This document shows positions 1 through 5,849 of a stretch of 8,098 bases of DNA, in pieces (the first letter of the stretch is position 1; the number at the start of each line of letters is the position of its first letter). Made by a program: the position numbers and the translations under genes. The notes beneath the pieces are model-generated. The model was given only the letters and a program-made list of their open reading frames with translations. It made no database searches and was not told the origin of the DNA. The stretch is from Chloroflexota bacterium (GTDB lineage Bacteria > Chloroflexota > Limnocylindria > QHBO01): contig VBJX01000093.1 in assembly GCA_005879775.1 (NCBI GenBank), forward strand, positions 1-8,098. The letters are read 5' to 3'.

Positions 1-134
1 TCAAGGCCACGACCGCCGCGCTGACCGGCGACCCATTCCGGGAGCTGGGCTCGTGGCTGCAGCTGCTGGCTGGGTTCGACGTCGTCATGCTGGTGGTCGG
101 GGCGGGGACGTACGGGTTCCTGCTGGAGGAATGA
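1..134 (+). CDS. ccmB: Heme exporter protein CcmB, C-terminal end (partial)
   Basis: CcmB is the membrane subunit of the CcmAB ABC transporter, which uses ATP to release holo-CcmE from the CcmC complex. Only the last 43 residues are in the window, read in the frame beginning at base 3 and ending with TGA at 132-134. The visible part has an amphipathic stretch (ELGSWLQLLAGFD), then a final hydrophobic helix (VVMLVVGAGTYGFLLEE). The FDVV...LLEE ending is typical of CcmB. The stop is one base from the ccmC start, and the tail GGAGGA at about 125-130 doubles as the ribosome binding site of ccmC. The start and most of the gene lie upstream, where ccmA would be expected. The call rests on the C-terminal pattern plus position directly before ccmC. 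Confidence 0.87.
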   Translation, partial: KATTAALTGDPFRELGSWLQLLAGFDVVMLVVGAGTYGFLLEE

Positions 135-135
135 G

Positions 136-903
136 ATGAGGACCCGCCTGCTGGGGATCGGCGGCGTGCTGGCCGTCATCGGCGCCGCATTCTTCGGGCT
201 CTTCGTGGTGCCGGCGGACCTGAACCAGGGCGACGCGCAGCGAATCATGTACGTGCACGTCGCATCGGCCTGGATCGCGTACATGTCGTTCGGGGTGACC
301 GCGCTGGCGGGGATCGCCTACCTGTGGCTCCGCGACCTTCGCCTCGACGCGGTTGCCCTCGCCGGCGCCGAGGTCGGTGTCCTCTTCACCGCCTTCACCA
401 TCTGGGGCGGGATGATGTGGGGCCGGCCGGTGTGGGGCGTCTACTGGCAGTGGGAGGACCCGCGCCTGACCACCACCGCGTTGCTCCTTGCGCTCTACCT
501 TGGGTATCTCCTCCTGCGGCGCCTCAGCGAGGACCCGGCACGGCGGGCGACTCGGGCCGCCATCGTGGGGCTCATCGCGGCGGTCGACATCCCGATCGTG
601 CACTTCAGCGTCATCTGGTGGCGCGGCCTGCACCAGGGGCCGACCATCGGCTCGCCCGACAAGCTGCTCCACCCCAGCGCCCCGCTGCAGTTCGTGGCAG
701 CGCTGCTCCTGATGCTGGGCGCCTTCACCCTGGTGTGGGGCTACCTGATGATCCGCCGCTACCAGCTGGCCAGGATCGAATGGCAGATCGAGGAGCACGG
801 GCGGGTGGGCCGGATCAGCGCCGCCCGTCGCGCGTCGCTCGCGGCGCACACCGCGCCCGCTGGGACGTCGCAGGCGGCCCCGGTGCAGGAGTCGACGCCA
901 TGA
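136..903 (+). CDS. ccmC: Heme-handling protein CcmC (System I cytochrome c maturation)
   Basis: CcmC is an integral membrane protein that binds heme through its external WWD domain and two histidines, and helps attach it covalently to CcmE. The 255-residue product has about six hydrophobic segments. Family landmarks are the first His ligand in YVHVASAW (H41), the tryptophan-rich WWD segment at residues 90-112, and the second region IVHFSVIWWRGLHQGPT (H156, H166). The WWD motif ends WQWEDPRLT, one residue longer than the usual W-x-W-D-x-R-L-T. After the last helix (about 183-207) there is an extra charged, Ala/Pro-rich tail of about 45 residues, making it slightly longer than typical CcmC. ATG at 136 is well placed 5 nt after GGAGGA. 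The stop overlaps ccmD by ATGA, indicating coupled translation. Identity is secure. Confidence 0.96.
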   Translation: MRTRLLGIGGVLAVIGAAFFGLFVVPADLNQGDAQRIMYVHVASAWIAYMSFGVTALAGIAYLWLRDLRLDAVALAGAEVGVLFTAFTIWGGMMWGRPVWGVYWQWEDPRLTTTALLLALYLGYLLLRRLSEDPARRATRAAIVGLIAAVDIPIVHFSVIWWRGLHQGPTIGSPDKLLHPSAPLQFVAALLLMLGAFTLVWGYLMIRRYQLARIEWQIEEHGRVGRISAARRASLAAHTAPAGTSQAAPVQESTP

Positions 904-1064
904 GCGACGTCGGCTTCGTCCTGGCCGGATACGGTGTCATCCTGGGCGGCCTGGCGATGTACGTGCTGACCCTCCTGCGCAGGCTGCGGACGGCGCGCGA
1001 GCGATCGCTGCGGATCCGCAAGGAGGCGGATGCCGCGCCACCACTGCCCGACAGCGGCAGATGA
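900..1064 (+). CDS. ccmD: CcmD-like small membrane protein
   Basis: A 54-residue single-span protein. CcmD is a small helper that binds the CcmC:CcmE:heme complex and is needed for release of holo-CcmE. The sequence begins MSDVGFVLAGYGVILGG, then one hydrophobic helix (about residues 5-26), then a basic stretch (RRLRTARERSLRIRK) that would lie in the cytoplasm. The GYG before the helix matches the family's usual (A)YG signature. ATG at 900 overlaps the ccmC stop (ATGA, 900-903) and has AGGAG at 887-891, 8 nt upstream. The end overlaps the ccmE start by ATGA (1061-1064). Small size and weak conservation mean the call relies on topology, the YG motif and position between ccmC and ccmE, which together are convincing. 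Confidence 0.88.
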   Translation: MSDVGFVLAGYGVILGGLAMYVLTLLRRLRTARERSLRIRKEADAAPPLPDSGR

Positions 1065-1522
1065 CGCTTGCCCCTCCCGCCCCGCCGCCGGTGGCGCCGC
1101 GCCGGCGAGTGTGGGGTGCCGTCCTGGGAGTCGCGATCATCGCCGCGGTGATCGCCTACTTCGCCTTCAGCGGGATCGGGAACGCCCTGGTCTACTACGT
1201 CACCCCCAGCGAGCTGCTGGCCCGGGGCACGGCGGCCGTGGGTGAGACGGTGCGCCTGGGCGGTCTCGTCAAGGTCGGGAGCGTCTCAGGCCCTGGGACC
1301 GACCTGACATTCGCGCTCACCGATGGCACCCACGAGATCACTGTCCACAGCAGCGTGGCACCGGCCAGCTCCTTCCGGGAGGGGATCGGGGCGGTGGTCG
1401 AGGGGCAGCTGGGCGCCGACGGCGTCTTCCAGGCGAGCCAGGTGATCGTGAAGCACGACGAGAACTACGTGGCGCCGACGAAGGGCGCCATTCCGTCGCA
1501 GGTCATCGATCCGGGCGGATGA
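1061..1522 (+). CDS. ccmE: Heme chaperone CcmE
   Basis: CcmE is a membrane-anchored chaperone that covalently carries heme from CcmC to the CcmF/H ligase. The 153-residue product has a short Pro-rich cytoplasmic N-terminus, basic residues (RRR), one anchor helix (about 18-37), then an OB-fold beta-barrel domain. Family signatures are YYVTPSEL (about 45-52), the barrel strands (GLVKVGSV, ITVHSSV, FREGIGAVVEG) and the heme-binding loop VKHDENYVAP with covalent His at H132 and axial Tyr at Y136. This is the classical H-type rather than the Cys-type CcmE known from some archaea and sulfate reducers. A flexible tail follows the loop, as is normal. Start and stop overlap ccmD and ccmF respectively by ATGA. 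No strong Shine-Dalgarno is visible, which suits translation by coupling. Confidence 0.97.
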   Translation: MTLAPPAPPPVAPRRRVWGAVLGVAIIAAVIAYFAFSGIGNALVYYVTPSELLARGTAAVGETVRLGGLVKVGSVSGPGTDLTFALTDGTHEITVHSSVAPASSFREGIGAVVEGQLGADGVFQASQVIVKHDENYVAPTKGAIPSQVIDPGG

Positions 1523-3519
1523 TCCCGACCATCGGCCACCTGGCCGTGGTGATCGGCCTGGCGGTCACCCTCTATGCGCTCGGGGCCTTCGTGGTCGCAG
1601 GCCGTGGTGGTGGGGCGGCGGTCGCCGCCTCGGCACGCCGCGCCATGTTCGCCGCCTTTGCCCTGGCCGCAGTCGCCTGCGGCGCCATGATCATCTCGCT
1701 CCTGGCCCACGACTTCAGCGTCGCCTACGTGGTGCGCAACAACGCCACCACCACGCCGCCGTTCTACTCGTTCATCTCGCTGTGGGCGGCGCTCGAGGGG
1801 TCGATCCTGTTCTGGACCCTGCTGGCCAGCGGCTGGGCGGCGCTGGTCCTGTATCGATACCGGGATCGGCTGCCGGCGCTCATGCCCTGGGTGGGCGCCA
1901 CGCTGGCATCCGGTATCGGCTTCTTCTTCGCCGTCATGTCCTGGGCGGGGGACCCGTTCGTGCGCGTCACCCCGGTCGCAAGCGAGGGGAGCGGCCCGAA
2001 CGCGCTCTTGCAGAACCACCCGTTCATGGGCCTCCATCCGCCGCTCCTCTACCTGGGCTATACCGGAATGGCGATTCCCTTCGCGTTCGGCATGGCGGCG
2101 CTCATCACCCGTCGCACCGACGAGGAGTGGCTGGCGGTCGTCCGACGCTGGACGCTGGTCCCGTGGATCTTCCTGACCCTGGGGATCGTGGCCGGCGCCT
2201 GGTGGAGCTACGCGGTCCTTGGCTGGGGCGGGTACTGGGCGTGGGACCCCGTCGAGAATGCCGCCCTGCTGCCGTGGCTGACGGCCACCGCCTTCATCCA
2301 TTCCAGCATGGTCGCGGAACGGCGCGGAACGCTGCGGACATGGACCCATGCACTGGTCATCGCCACCTTCACGCTGACCCTGGTCGGCACCTTCCTGACC
2401 CGATCCGGGGTGGTGATCAGCATCCACTCCTTCACCACCTCGGGGATCGGCGCCTGGTTCGCGTCGGCCATCGTGCTGACCCTGGCGGGCGCCCTCACCC
2501 TCCTTGTCTGGCGCCTGCCCGACCTGCGCGACACGCGACCGCCGGGCGCGATCGTCAGCCGCGAGTCCGCCTTCCTCTTCAACAACCTGCTCTTCCTGAC
2601 GATCACCTTCGCCGTCCTGTTCGGGACCCTCTACCCGCTCTTCGTGGAGGTCACCAGCAGCTCGCGGGCCAGCTTGGGAGCGGTCTGGTTCAACCGGGTC
2701 AACGCCCCGTTCTTCGTCGCCCTTCTCTTCCTGGCCGGGGTGGGGCCGGCACTTCCATGGGGCGGGGCGAGCTGGGCCACGGTCCGCGAGCGCTTCGCGG
2801 TGCCGGTGCTGGCCGCGGTGGGGGTGACGGTCGCTGCCTGGGCCGTCGCCGTCCATGAGCCGGCGCCGCTGGCCGCGATCGGCCTGGCCACCTTCGTGCT
2901 GGCCATCATGGGTACCGAGCTGGTGCGTGGCGGGCAGGCGCGCGCGCGAACCAGGGGGGAGGGGCCGGCGACCGCCACCTGGCGCCTGGCTACCCGCAAC
3001 CGGCGACGCTACGGCGGTTACCTGGCCCATGCCGGCATCTGCGTCATGGCGGTGGCGATCGCCATCTCGTCAACCATGGGCGTTGATGAGACGACGACCA
3101 TGCGGCCCGGCGATAGGACGATGATCGGCGGTTACACCCTGACCTATGACCAGCTGGTCACCCGAGCCCTGCCCGATGACGCCCGGGTCAGCGAGACGCG
3201 CGCCGAGCTGACCGTCTCGGGGCGCCAGTCCGGGCAGCTCTCGACCGCGCTGCGCAGCTACCCCAGCTCGACGACCGCCATCGCCACCCCGGCGGTGTGG
3301 ACCACGCCGGGCGAGGACCTGTACGTGACCCTGCTCTCGTATGACGCCCCCACTCGGACGATCAGCCTGCGGGTCTTCATCAATCCACTCGTGGTCTGGA
3401 TCTGGCTTGGGGGCGGGATCGTCGGCATGGGCGCCCTTTTCGCCATCTGGCCGGATCGACGACGGGTGGCCGTCACCGAGCCCGTCGCCGAGCCGGCCCC
3501 CGCGCCGGCGGAGGCCTGA
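1519..3519 (+). CDS. ccmF: Cytochrome c heme lyase subunit CcmF
   Basis: CcmF is the large membrane core of the heme ligase; it takes heme from holo-CcmE and joins it to the CXXCH cysteines of apocytochrome c, and also binds a b-type heme. The 666-residue product is the usual length, with about 15 hydrophobic segments. The WWD motif is intact (AGAWWSYAVLGWGGYWAWDP, about 226-244, followed by VENAALLPW). All four functional histidines of the family are present: H173 (LHPP) and H303 (SIHSF) flanking the WWD domain, and H261 (FIHS) and H504 (YLAHAG), the likely b-heme ligands. A C-terminal external domain (about 520-615) precedes the last helix, followed by an Ala/Pro/Glu tail. Start ATG overlaps the ccmE stop (ATGA). 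The gene looks intact and under normal constraint, in contrast to the next gene. Confidence 0.98.
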   Translation: MIPTIGHLAVVIGLAVTLYALGAFVVAGRGGGAAVAASARRAMFAAFALAAVACGAMIISLLAHDFSVAYVVRNNATTTPPFYSFISLWAALEGSILFWTLLASGWAALVLYRYRDRLPALMPWVGATLASGIGFFFAVMSWAGDPFVRVTPVASEGSGPNALLQNHPFMGLHPPLLYLGYTGMAIPFAFGMAALITRRTDEEWLAVVRRWTLVPWIFLTLGIVAGAWWSYAVLGWGGYWAWDPVENAALLPWLTATAFIHSSMVAERRGTLRTWTHALVIATFTLTLVGTFLTRSGVVISIHSFTTSGIGAWFASAIVLTLAGALTLLVWRLPDLRDTRPPGAIVSRESAFLFNNLLFLTITFAVLFGTLYPLFVEVTSSSRASLGAVWFNRVNAPFFVALLFLAGVGPALPWGGASWATVRERFAVPVLAAVGVTVAAWAVAVHEPAPLAAIGLATFVLAIMGTELVRGGQARARTRGEGPATATWRLATRNRRRYGGYLAHAGICVMAVAIAISSTMGVDETTTMRPGDRTMIGGYTLTYDQLVTRALPDDARVSETRAELTVSGRQSGQLSTALRSYPSSTTAIATPAVWTTPGEDLYVTLLSYDAPTRTISLRVFINPLVVWIWLGGGIVGMGALFAIWPDRRRVAVTEPVAEPAPAPAEA

Positions 3520-3522
3520 CCG

Positions 3523-3989
3523 ATGCCGCCGGGTCGGCTTCGCTGGCTGCTGGTCCCGCTGGTGGTGGTGCCGCTCAGCTGGCTCCTCTTCGCCGGACTG
3601 GGCCGCAACCCGACCGATGCCCCATCTCCGCTGATCGGAAAGCCCCTTCCCTCGTTTGCCGATACGACCCTGGTGGGAGATCAGTTCACATCGGCCGATC
3701 TGGCCGGCAAGCCGGCGGTGATCAACTTCTGGGCCAGCTACTGCATCCCGTCGTGCGTCGACGAGCACCCATTCCTCCTGGGCCTGCAGGCCGATCACGG
3801 GGCTGACCTGACGCTGGTCGGCGTCCTCTACAACGACGCGCCGAACAACGCGCTCGGCTTCCTGGCCCGCTACGGCGACGGCGGCTGGCCGAACCTGCTG
3901 CCGACGGGATCGTACGCGGCCGCCACATCGGTCCCCTTGATGCCGCATCGCTGGCGGCCGGCCTGGCGGCGATCGGGGTGGCGTCGTGA
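3523..3989 (+). pseudogene. ccmG: Thiol-disulfide protein CcmG/DsbE, disrupted by out-of-frame deletion
   Basis: CcmG is a membrane-tethered thioredoxin-fold reductant for CcmH or apocytochrome c. ATG at 3523 has a strong GGAGG (3510-3514) 8 nt upstream, 3 nt after ccmF. Residues 1-126 show an anchor helix (about 8-26), IGKPLPSF, LAGKPAVINFWASYC and GVLYNDAPNNALGFLARYGD, ending GWPNLL at about 3900. From 3903 the recognisable C-terminus is in another frame: DGIVRGRHIGPLDAASLAAG, then a short tail to TGA at 3987-3989. That stop overlaps the ccmH GTG (GTGA), confirming it as the ancestral end. Between NLL and DGIVR about 20 residues expected in the family are absent, including the GVPET-type cis-proline loop; frames imply a net loss of 3k+1 nt. 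The active site is also odd: C74-I-P-S-C78, a CX3C rather than CXPC. It could be a real mutation or an assembly collapse. Confidence 0.85.
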
Positions 3990-4453
3990 GGGGCCTGGCG
4001 CTGCCGCTGGCGCTGGCCGCGCTGCTGGCGCTGGCCGGCCTGGTGGCGGTCGACGCTCTGCGGCCTTCGCCGGCATTGACTCGCGCCGAGCAGGCGCGCC
4101 AGATCGCCTCCGAGCTGCGCTGCCCGGACTGCCAGGCGCTCTCGGTGGCCGAGTCGCGCACCGCGTCCGCCGCTGCCATCCGCGCCGAGATCGACGAGCT
4201 GCTCGCTGCCGGCGACTCGCCAGACGCCGTGCGGTCCCATTTCGTGGAGCGTTACGGGTCGTGGATCCTGCTCGCCCCGTCGACGCCACTGGTCTGGTGG
4301 CTGCCGGTTCTCGGCCTGCTGGCGGGAGCCGCCGCGTTGACGGCGTGGCTCTGGCGCGGGCGGTCGCTGCCCCCGATGCCAGCGCCCGGCGCGCCGCCGA
4401 ACGAGCGGCTGCGGGCCCGCGTTCGCGAGGAGGAGGCCGAGCTCGATGCCTGA
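3986..4453 (+). CDS. ccmH: Cytochrome c maturation thioreductase CcmH (CcmL type)
   Basis: CcmH is a membrane-anchored thiol reductase that reduces or holds apocytochrome c cysteines and works with CcmF and CcmI. The 155-residue product has an N-terminal signal/anchor helix (about 4-22), then the three-helix-bundle domain with the family active site ELRCPDCQALSVAES (C46 and C49; usual form LRCxxCQ), and the conserved HFVERYGSWILLAP. A second membrane helix lies at about 103-123, followed by a charged tail. This is the short CcmH form, separate from CcmI, not the fused form of E. coli. The start is GTG at 3986, overlapping the ccmG TGA by GTGA; only a weak G-rich stretch precedes it, so translation probably depends on ribosomes finishing ccmG. 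The 3' end overlaps ccmI by 8 nt. Confidence 0.94.
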   Translation: MRGLALPLALAALLALAGLVAVDALRPSPALTRAEQARQIASELRCPDCQALSVAESRTASAAAIRAEIDELLAAGDSPDAVRSHFVERYGSWILLAPSTPLVWWLPVLGLLAGAAALTAWLWRGRSLPPMPAPGAPPNERLRARVREEEAELDA

Positions 4454-5348
4454 CCTCGGACAGTGGCTCATCCTGGTGCTGCTGGCTGCCGGTGCGGCGG
4501 TCGTCATCGGCTGGCCGTTGCGTGCCTCGACGAGCAGCGTCGCTGCTGGCGCGAGCCCGGACGCCGATCGCGAAGCCCTCGAGCTGCGTCACCGGGTGGC
4601 GCTCGAGGCCCTGCGCGACGTGGAGGCAGACCGACGCGCCGGCTCGCTGGACGACGCCTCCTACGCCCGCGAGCGAACCGAGGCTGAGCTGCGTGCCGCC
4701 CGATCCCTCGCCGACCTGGATGCGGCGCGTTCGGTTCAGGCCGCTCCGGGAGTTGCACCCACCGCCGGACGGCGCGCCGCGTCCTGGCTGGCGGGCATCC
4801 TGGGCGTCGCCCTCCTCATCGGCTTTGTCCTGCCGGCACCCCTCGGCCTCGGCCAGCGCACCGTCGTCGACCAGGCGCTCGCCGATCAGCAGGCCGCCGA
4901 GTCGGCCCGCCAGGCCGCGATCCAGCGCCTGCTCGGCAAGCTCGGCAGCGACCCGCGCAATCCGCAGGTCCTCTCCGACCTGGCCGATGCCTACCTGGCG
5001 GGCGACAGCGTCAGCGACCTGCAGCGCGCGGCGGCAGCGCTGATCATCCTCGTTTCGGTCGAGCCCGAGGACCGCTCCGCGTATCGGCGGCTGATCACTG
5101 CCTACCTGGCGGCCGGCGACACGGCCGATGCCACCGCAGCGACCGACTCATACGCCAGGATCGCCGGCACCACGGAGCCGGACATCCCATTCTTCCGTGG
5201 CTTCATCGCTCGGGCGGAGGGCAACGCCGCACAGGCGGTCGATCAGTTCAACAGCTTCCTGGCGATGGCTGCCGATGACCCGCGCGCGGCCATGGTGCGG
5301 ACCCTGCGTGCCGAGCTGGAAGGGGAGCTCAGCAGCCCCAGCCCCTAA
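4446..5348 (+). CDS. ccmI: CcmI-like apocytochrome c chaperone with TPR domain
   Basis: CcmI holds the apocytochrome c C-terminus and delivers it to CcmF/CcmH. This 300-residue protein has the CcmI layout: membrane helix 1 (about 7-23), a cytoplasmic helical loop with the family pattern ALEALRDVEADRRAGSLDDA (residues about 52-71, followed by SYARERTEAELRAA), membrane helix 2 (about 112-130), then an alpha-helical external region (about 140-295) with TPR-like helices: LSDLADAYLAGD, YRRLITAYLAAGDTADA and FFRGFIARAEGNAAQAVDQF. It is shorter than many proteobacterial CcmI proteins. ATG at 4446 follows GAGGAGGAGG (4427-4436) by 9 nt, a strong site, and overlaps the end of ccmH. TAA at 5346-5348 directly abuts the opposing marR stop. 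Class assignment is firm; the exact symbol (ccmI or cycH) is by context. Confidence 0.88.
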   Translation: MPDLGQWLILVLLAAGAAVVIGWPLRASTSSVAAGASPDADREALELRHRVALEALRDVEADRRAGSLDDASYARERTEAELRAARSLADLDAARSVQAAPGVAPTAGRRAASWLAGILGVALLIGFVLPAPLGLGQRTVVDQALADQQAAESARQAAIQRLLGKLGSDPRNPQVLSDLADAYLAGDSVSDLQRAAAALIILVSVEPEDRSAYRRLITAYLAAGDTADATAATDSYARIAGTTEPDIPFFRGFIARAEGNAAQAVDQFNSFLAMAADDPRAAMVRTLRAELEGELSSPSP

Positions 5349-5804
5349 CTAGTCGTCGACGACGCGGCTCAAGGTGCGGCGCAGTGACTCCAGCTCGGCG
5401 AACGGGATCCGCTCCAGGAAGTGCTCGCCGATCCCGCGCAGGTGGGTCGGTGACGCCTCGCGCAGCCGCCGCCGGCCGGCATCGGTCAGGATCGCCCAGG
5501 CGCCACGCCGATCGGTCTCGCACGAGCCACGCCCAGCCAGGCCGTCGGCCTCCAGGCGATCGACGAGGCGAGTGACCCCGCTCCGCGAAAGGGCCAGCCG
5601 GTCGGCGAGGTCGCTCATCCGCAGCCGGCCTCCATCGGCATAGGCCAACGAGAGAAGGACCTCGTACTCGGCCAGGCCCATCGACTGCTCGGCCTGCAGC
5701 TCGCGCTCCAGCTGGCGGCGCACCTGGGCATGCGCGTGCAGGAACGTGCGCCACGTGTCGAGGCGTGGGTCGCGTGGGCTGGGAATCTCGGATCGGCTGG
5801 TCAT
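5349..5804 (-). CDS. MarR-family winged-helix transcriptional regulator
   Basis: A MarR-type dimeric DNA-binding regulator, 151 residues from ATG at 5804. N-terminal and C-terminal helices (about 14-45 and 125-148) form the dimer interface. The winged helix-turn-helix is at about 60-105: LRMSDLADRLALSRSGVTRLV (DNA recognition helix near SRSGVTRLVDRLEADGL), followed by the wing with the conserved SCETDRRGAWAILTDAGR. The D-R-R of the wing is intact. A TTG 24 nt upstream (5828) would extend the frame, but it would place the near-perfect palindrome 5805-5822 inside the gene, and neither start has a clear Shine-Dalgarno; ATG is preferred. It lies 45 nt after the SnoaL-like gene on the same strand, and ends base-to-base against ccmI. 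It probably regulates itself and perhaps neighbours; the ligand is unknown. Confidence 0.9.
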   Translation of the reverse strand: MTSRSEIPSPRDPRLDTWRTFLHAHAQVRRQLERELQAEQSMGLAEYEVLLSLAYADGGRLRMSDLADRLALSRSGVTRLVDRLEADGLAGRGSCETDRRGAWAILTDAGRRRLREASPTHLRGIGEHFLERIPFAELESLRRTLSRVVDD

Positions 5805-5822
5805 TGGTTGACGCGACAACCA
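5805..5822. promoter_or_regulatory. Candidate MarR operator: 18-bp near-perfect palindrome
   Basis: The bases TGGTTG-ACGCGA-CAACCA form a dyad with 8 of 9 base pairs symmetric; only the A/A pair flanking the central CGCG breaks it. It sits immediately 5' of the marR ATG (5804). Length, TTG...CAA half-sites and position fit operators bound by MarR dimers, which commonly repress their own gene. A palindrome of this quality is expected about once by chance in 8 kb, so the evidence is its placement, not its rarity. Binding is inferred. Confidence 0.5.
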
Positions 5823-5849
5823 TATCAAAGCTCGGAGGCGGTGACCCGC

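Noticed and set aside
1465..3030. A 521-residue antisense open frame across ccmF
   Set aside because: Low-complexity Arg/Gly/Glu/Asp-rich translation typical of the reverse strand of GC-rich genes, with no recognisable domain, overlying an intact ccmF.
3895..3910. Programmed ribosomal frameshift joining the two ccmG frames
   Set aside because: A frameshift would not restore the missing segment with the cis-Pro loop, and no slippery run or downstream pseudoknot is evident; a deletion explains both the gap and the frame change.
3070..4179. A 369-residue antisense open frame over the end of ccmF, ccmG and the start of ccmH
   Set aside because: Compositionally biased shadow of GC-rich coding sequence, with no domain; the plus strand carries ccm genes with conserved motifs.
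3523..5043. A 506-residue open frame starting at the ccmG ATG, as a single genuine long gene
   Set aside because: After about residue 126 it is an Arg/Pro/Ala-rich out-of-frame reading of ccmG's end, ccmH and ccmI, both of which have clear family motifs in their own frames.
5805..5828. TTG at 5828 as the marR start
   Set aside because: It adds eight unconserved-looking residues, has no ribosome binding site, and would put the candidate operator inside the gene; the ATG at 5804 is favoured, though not proven.
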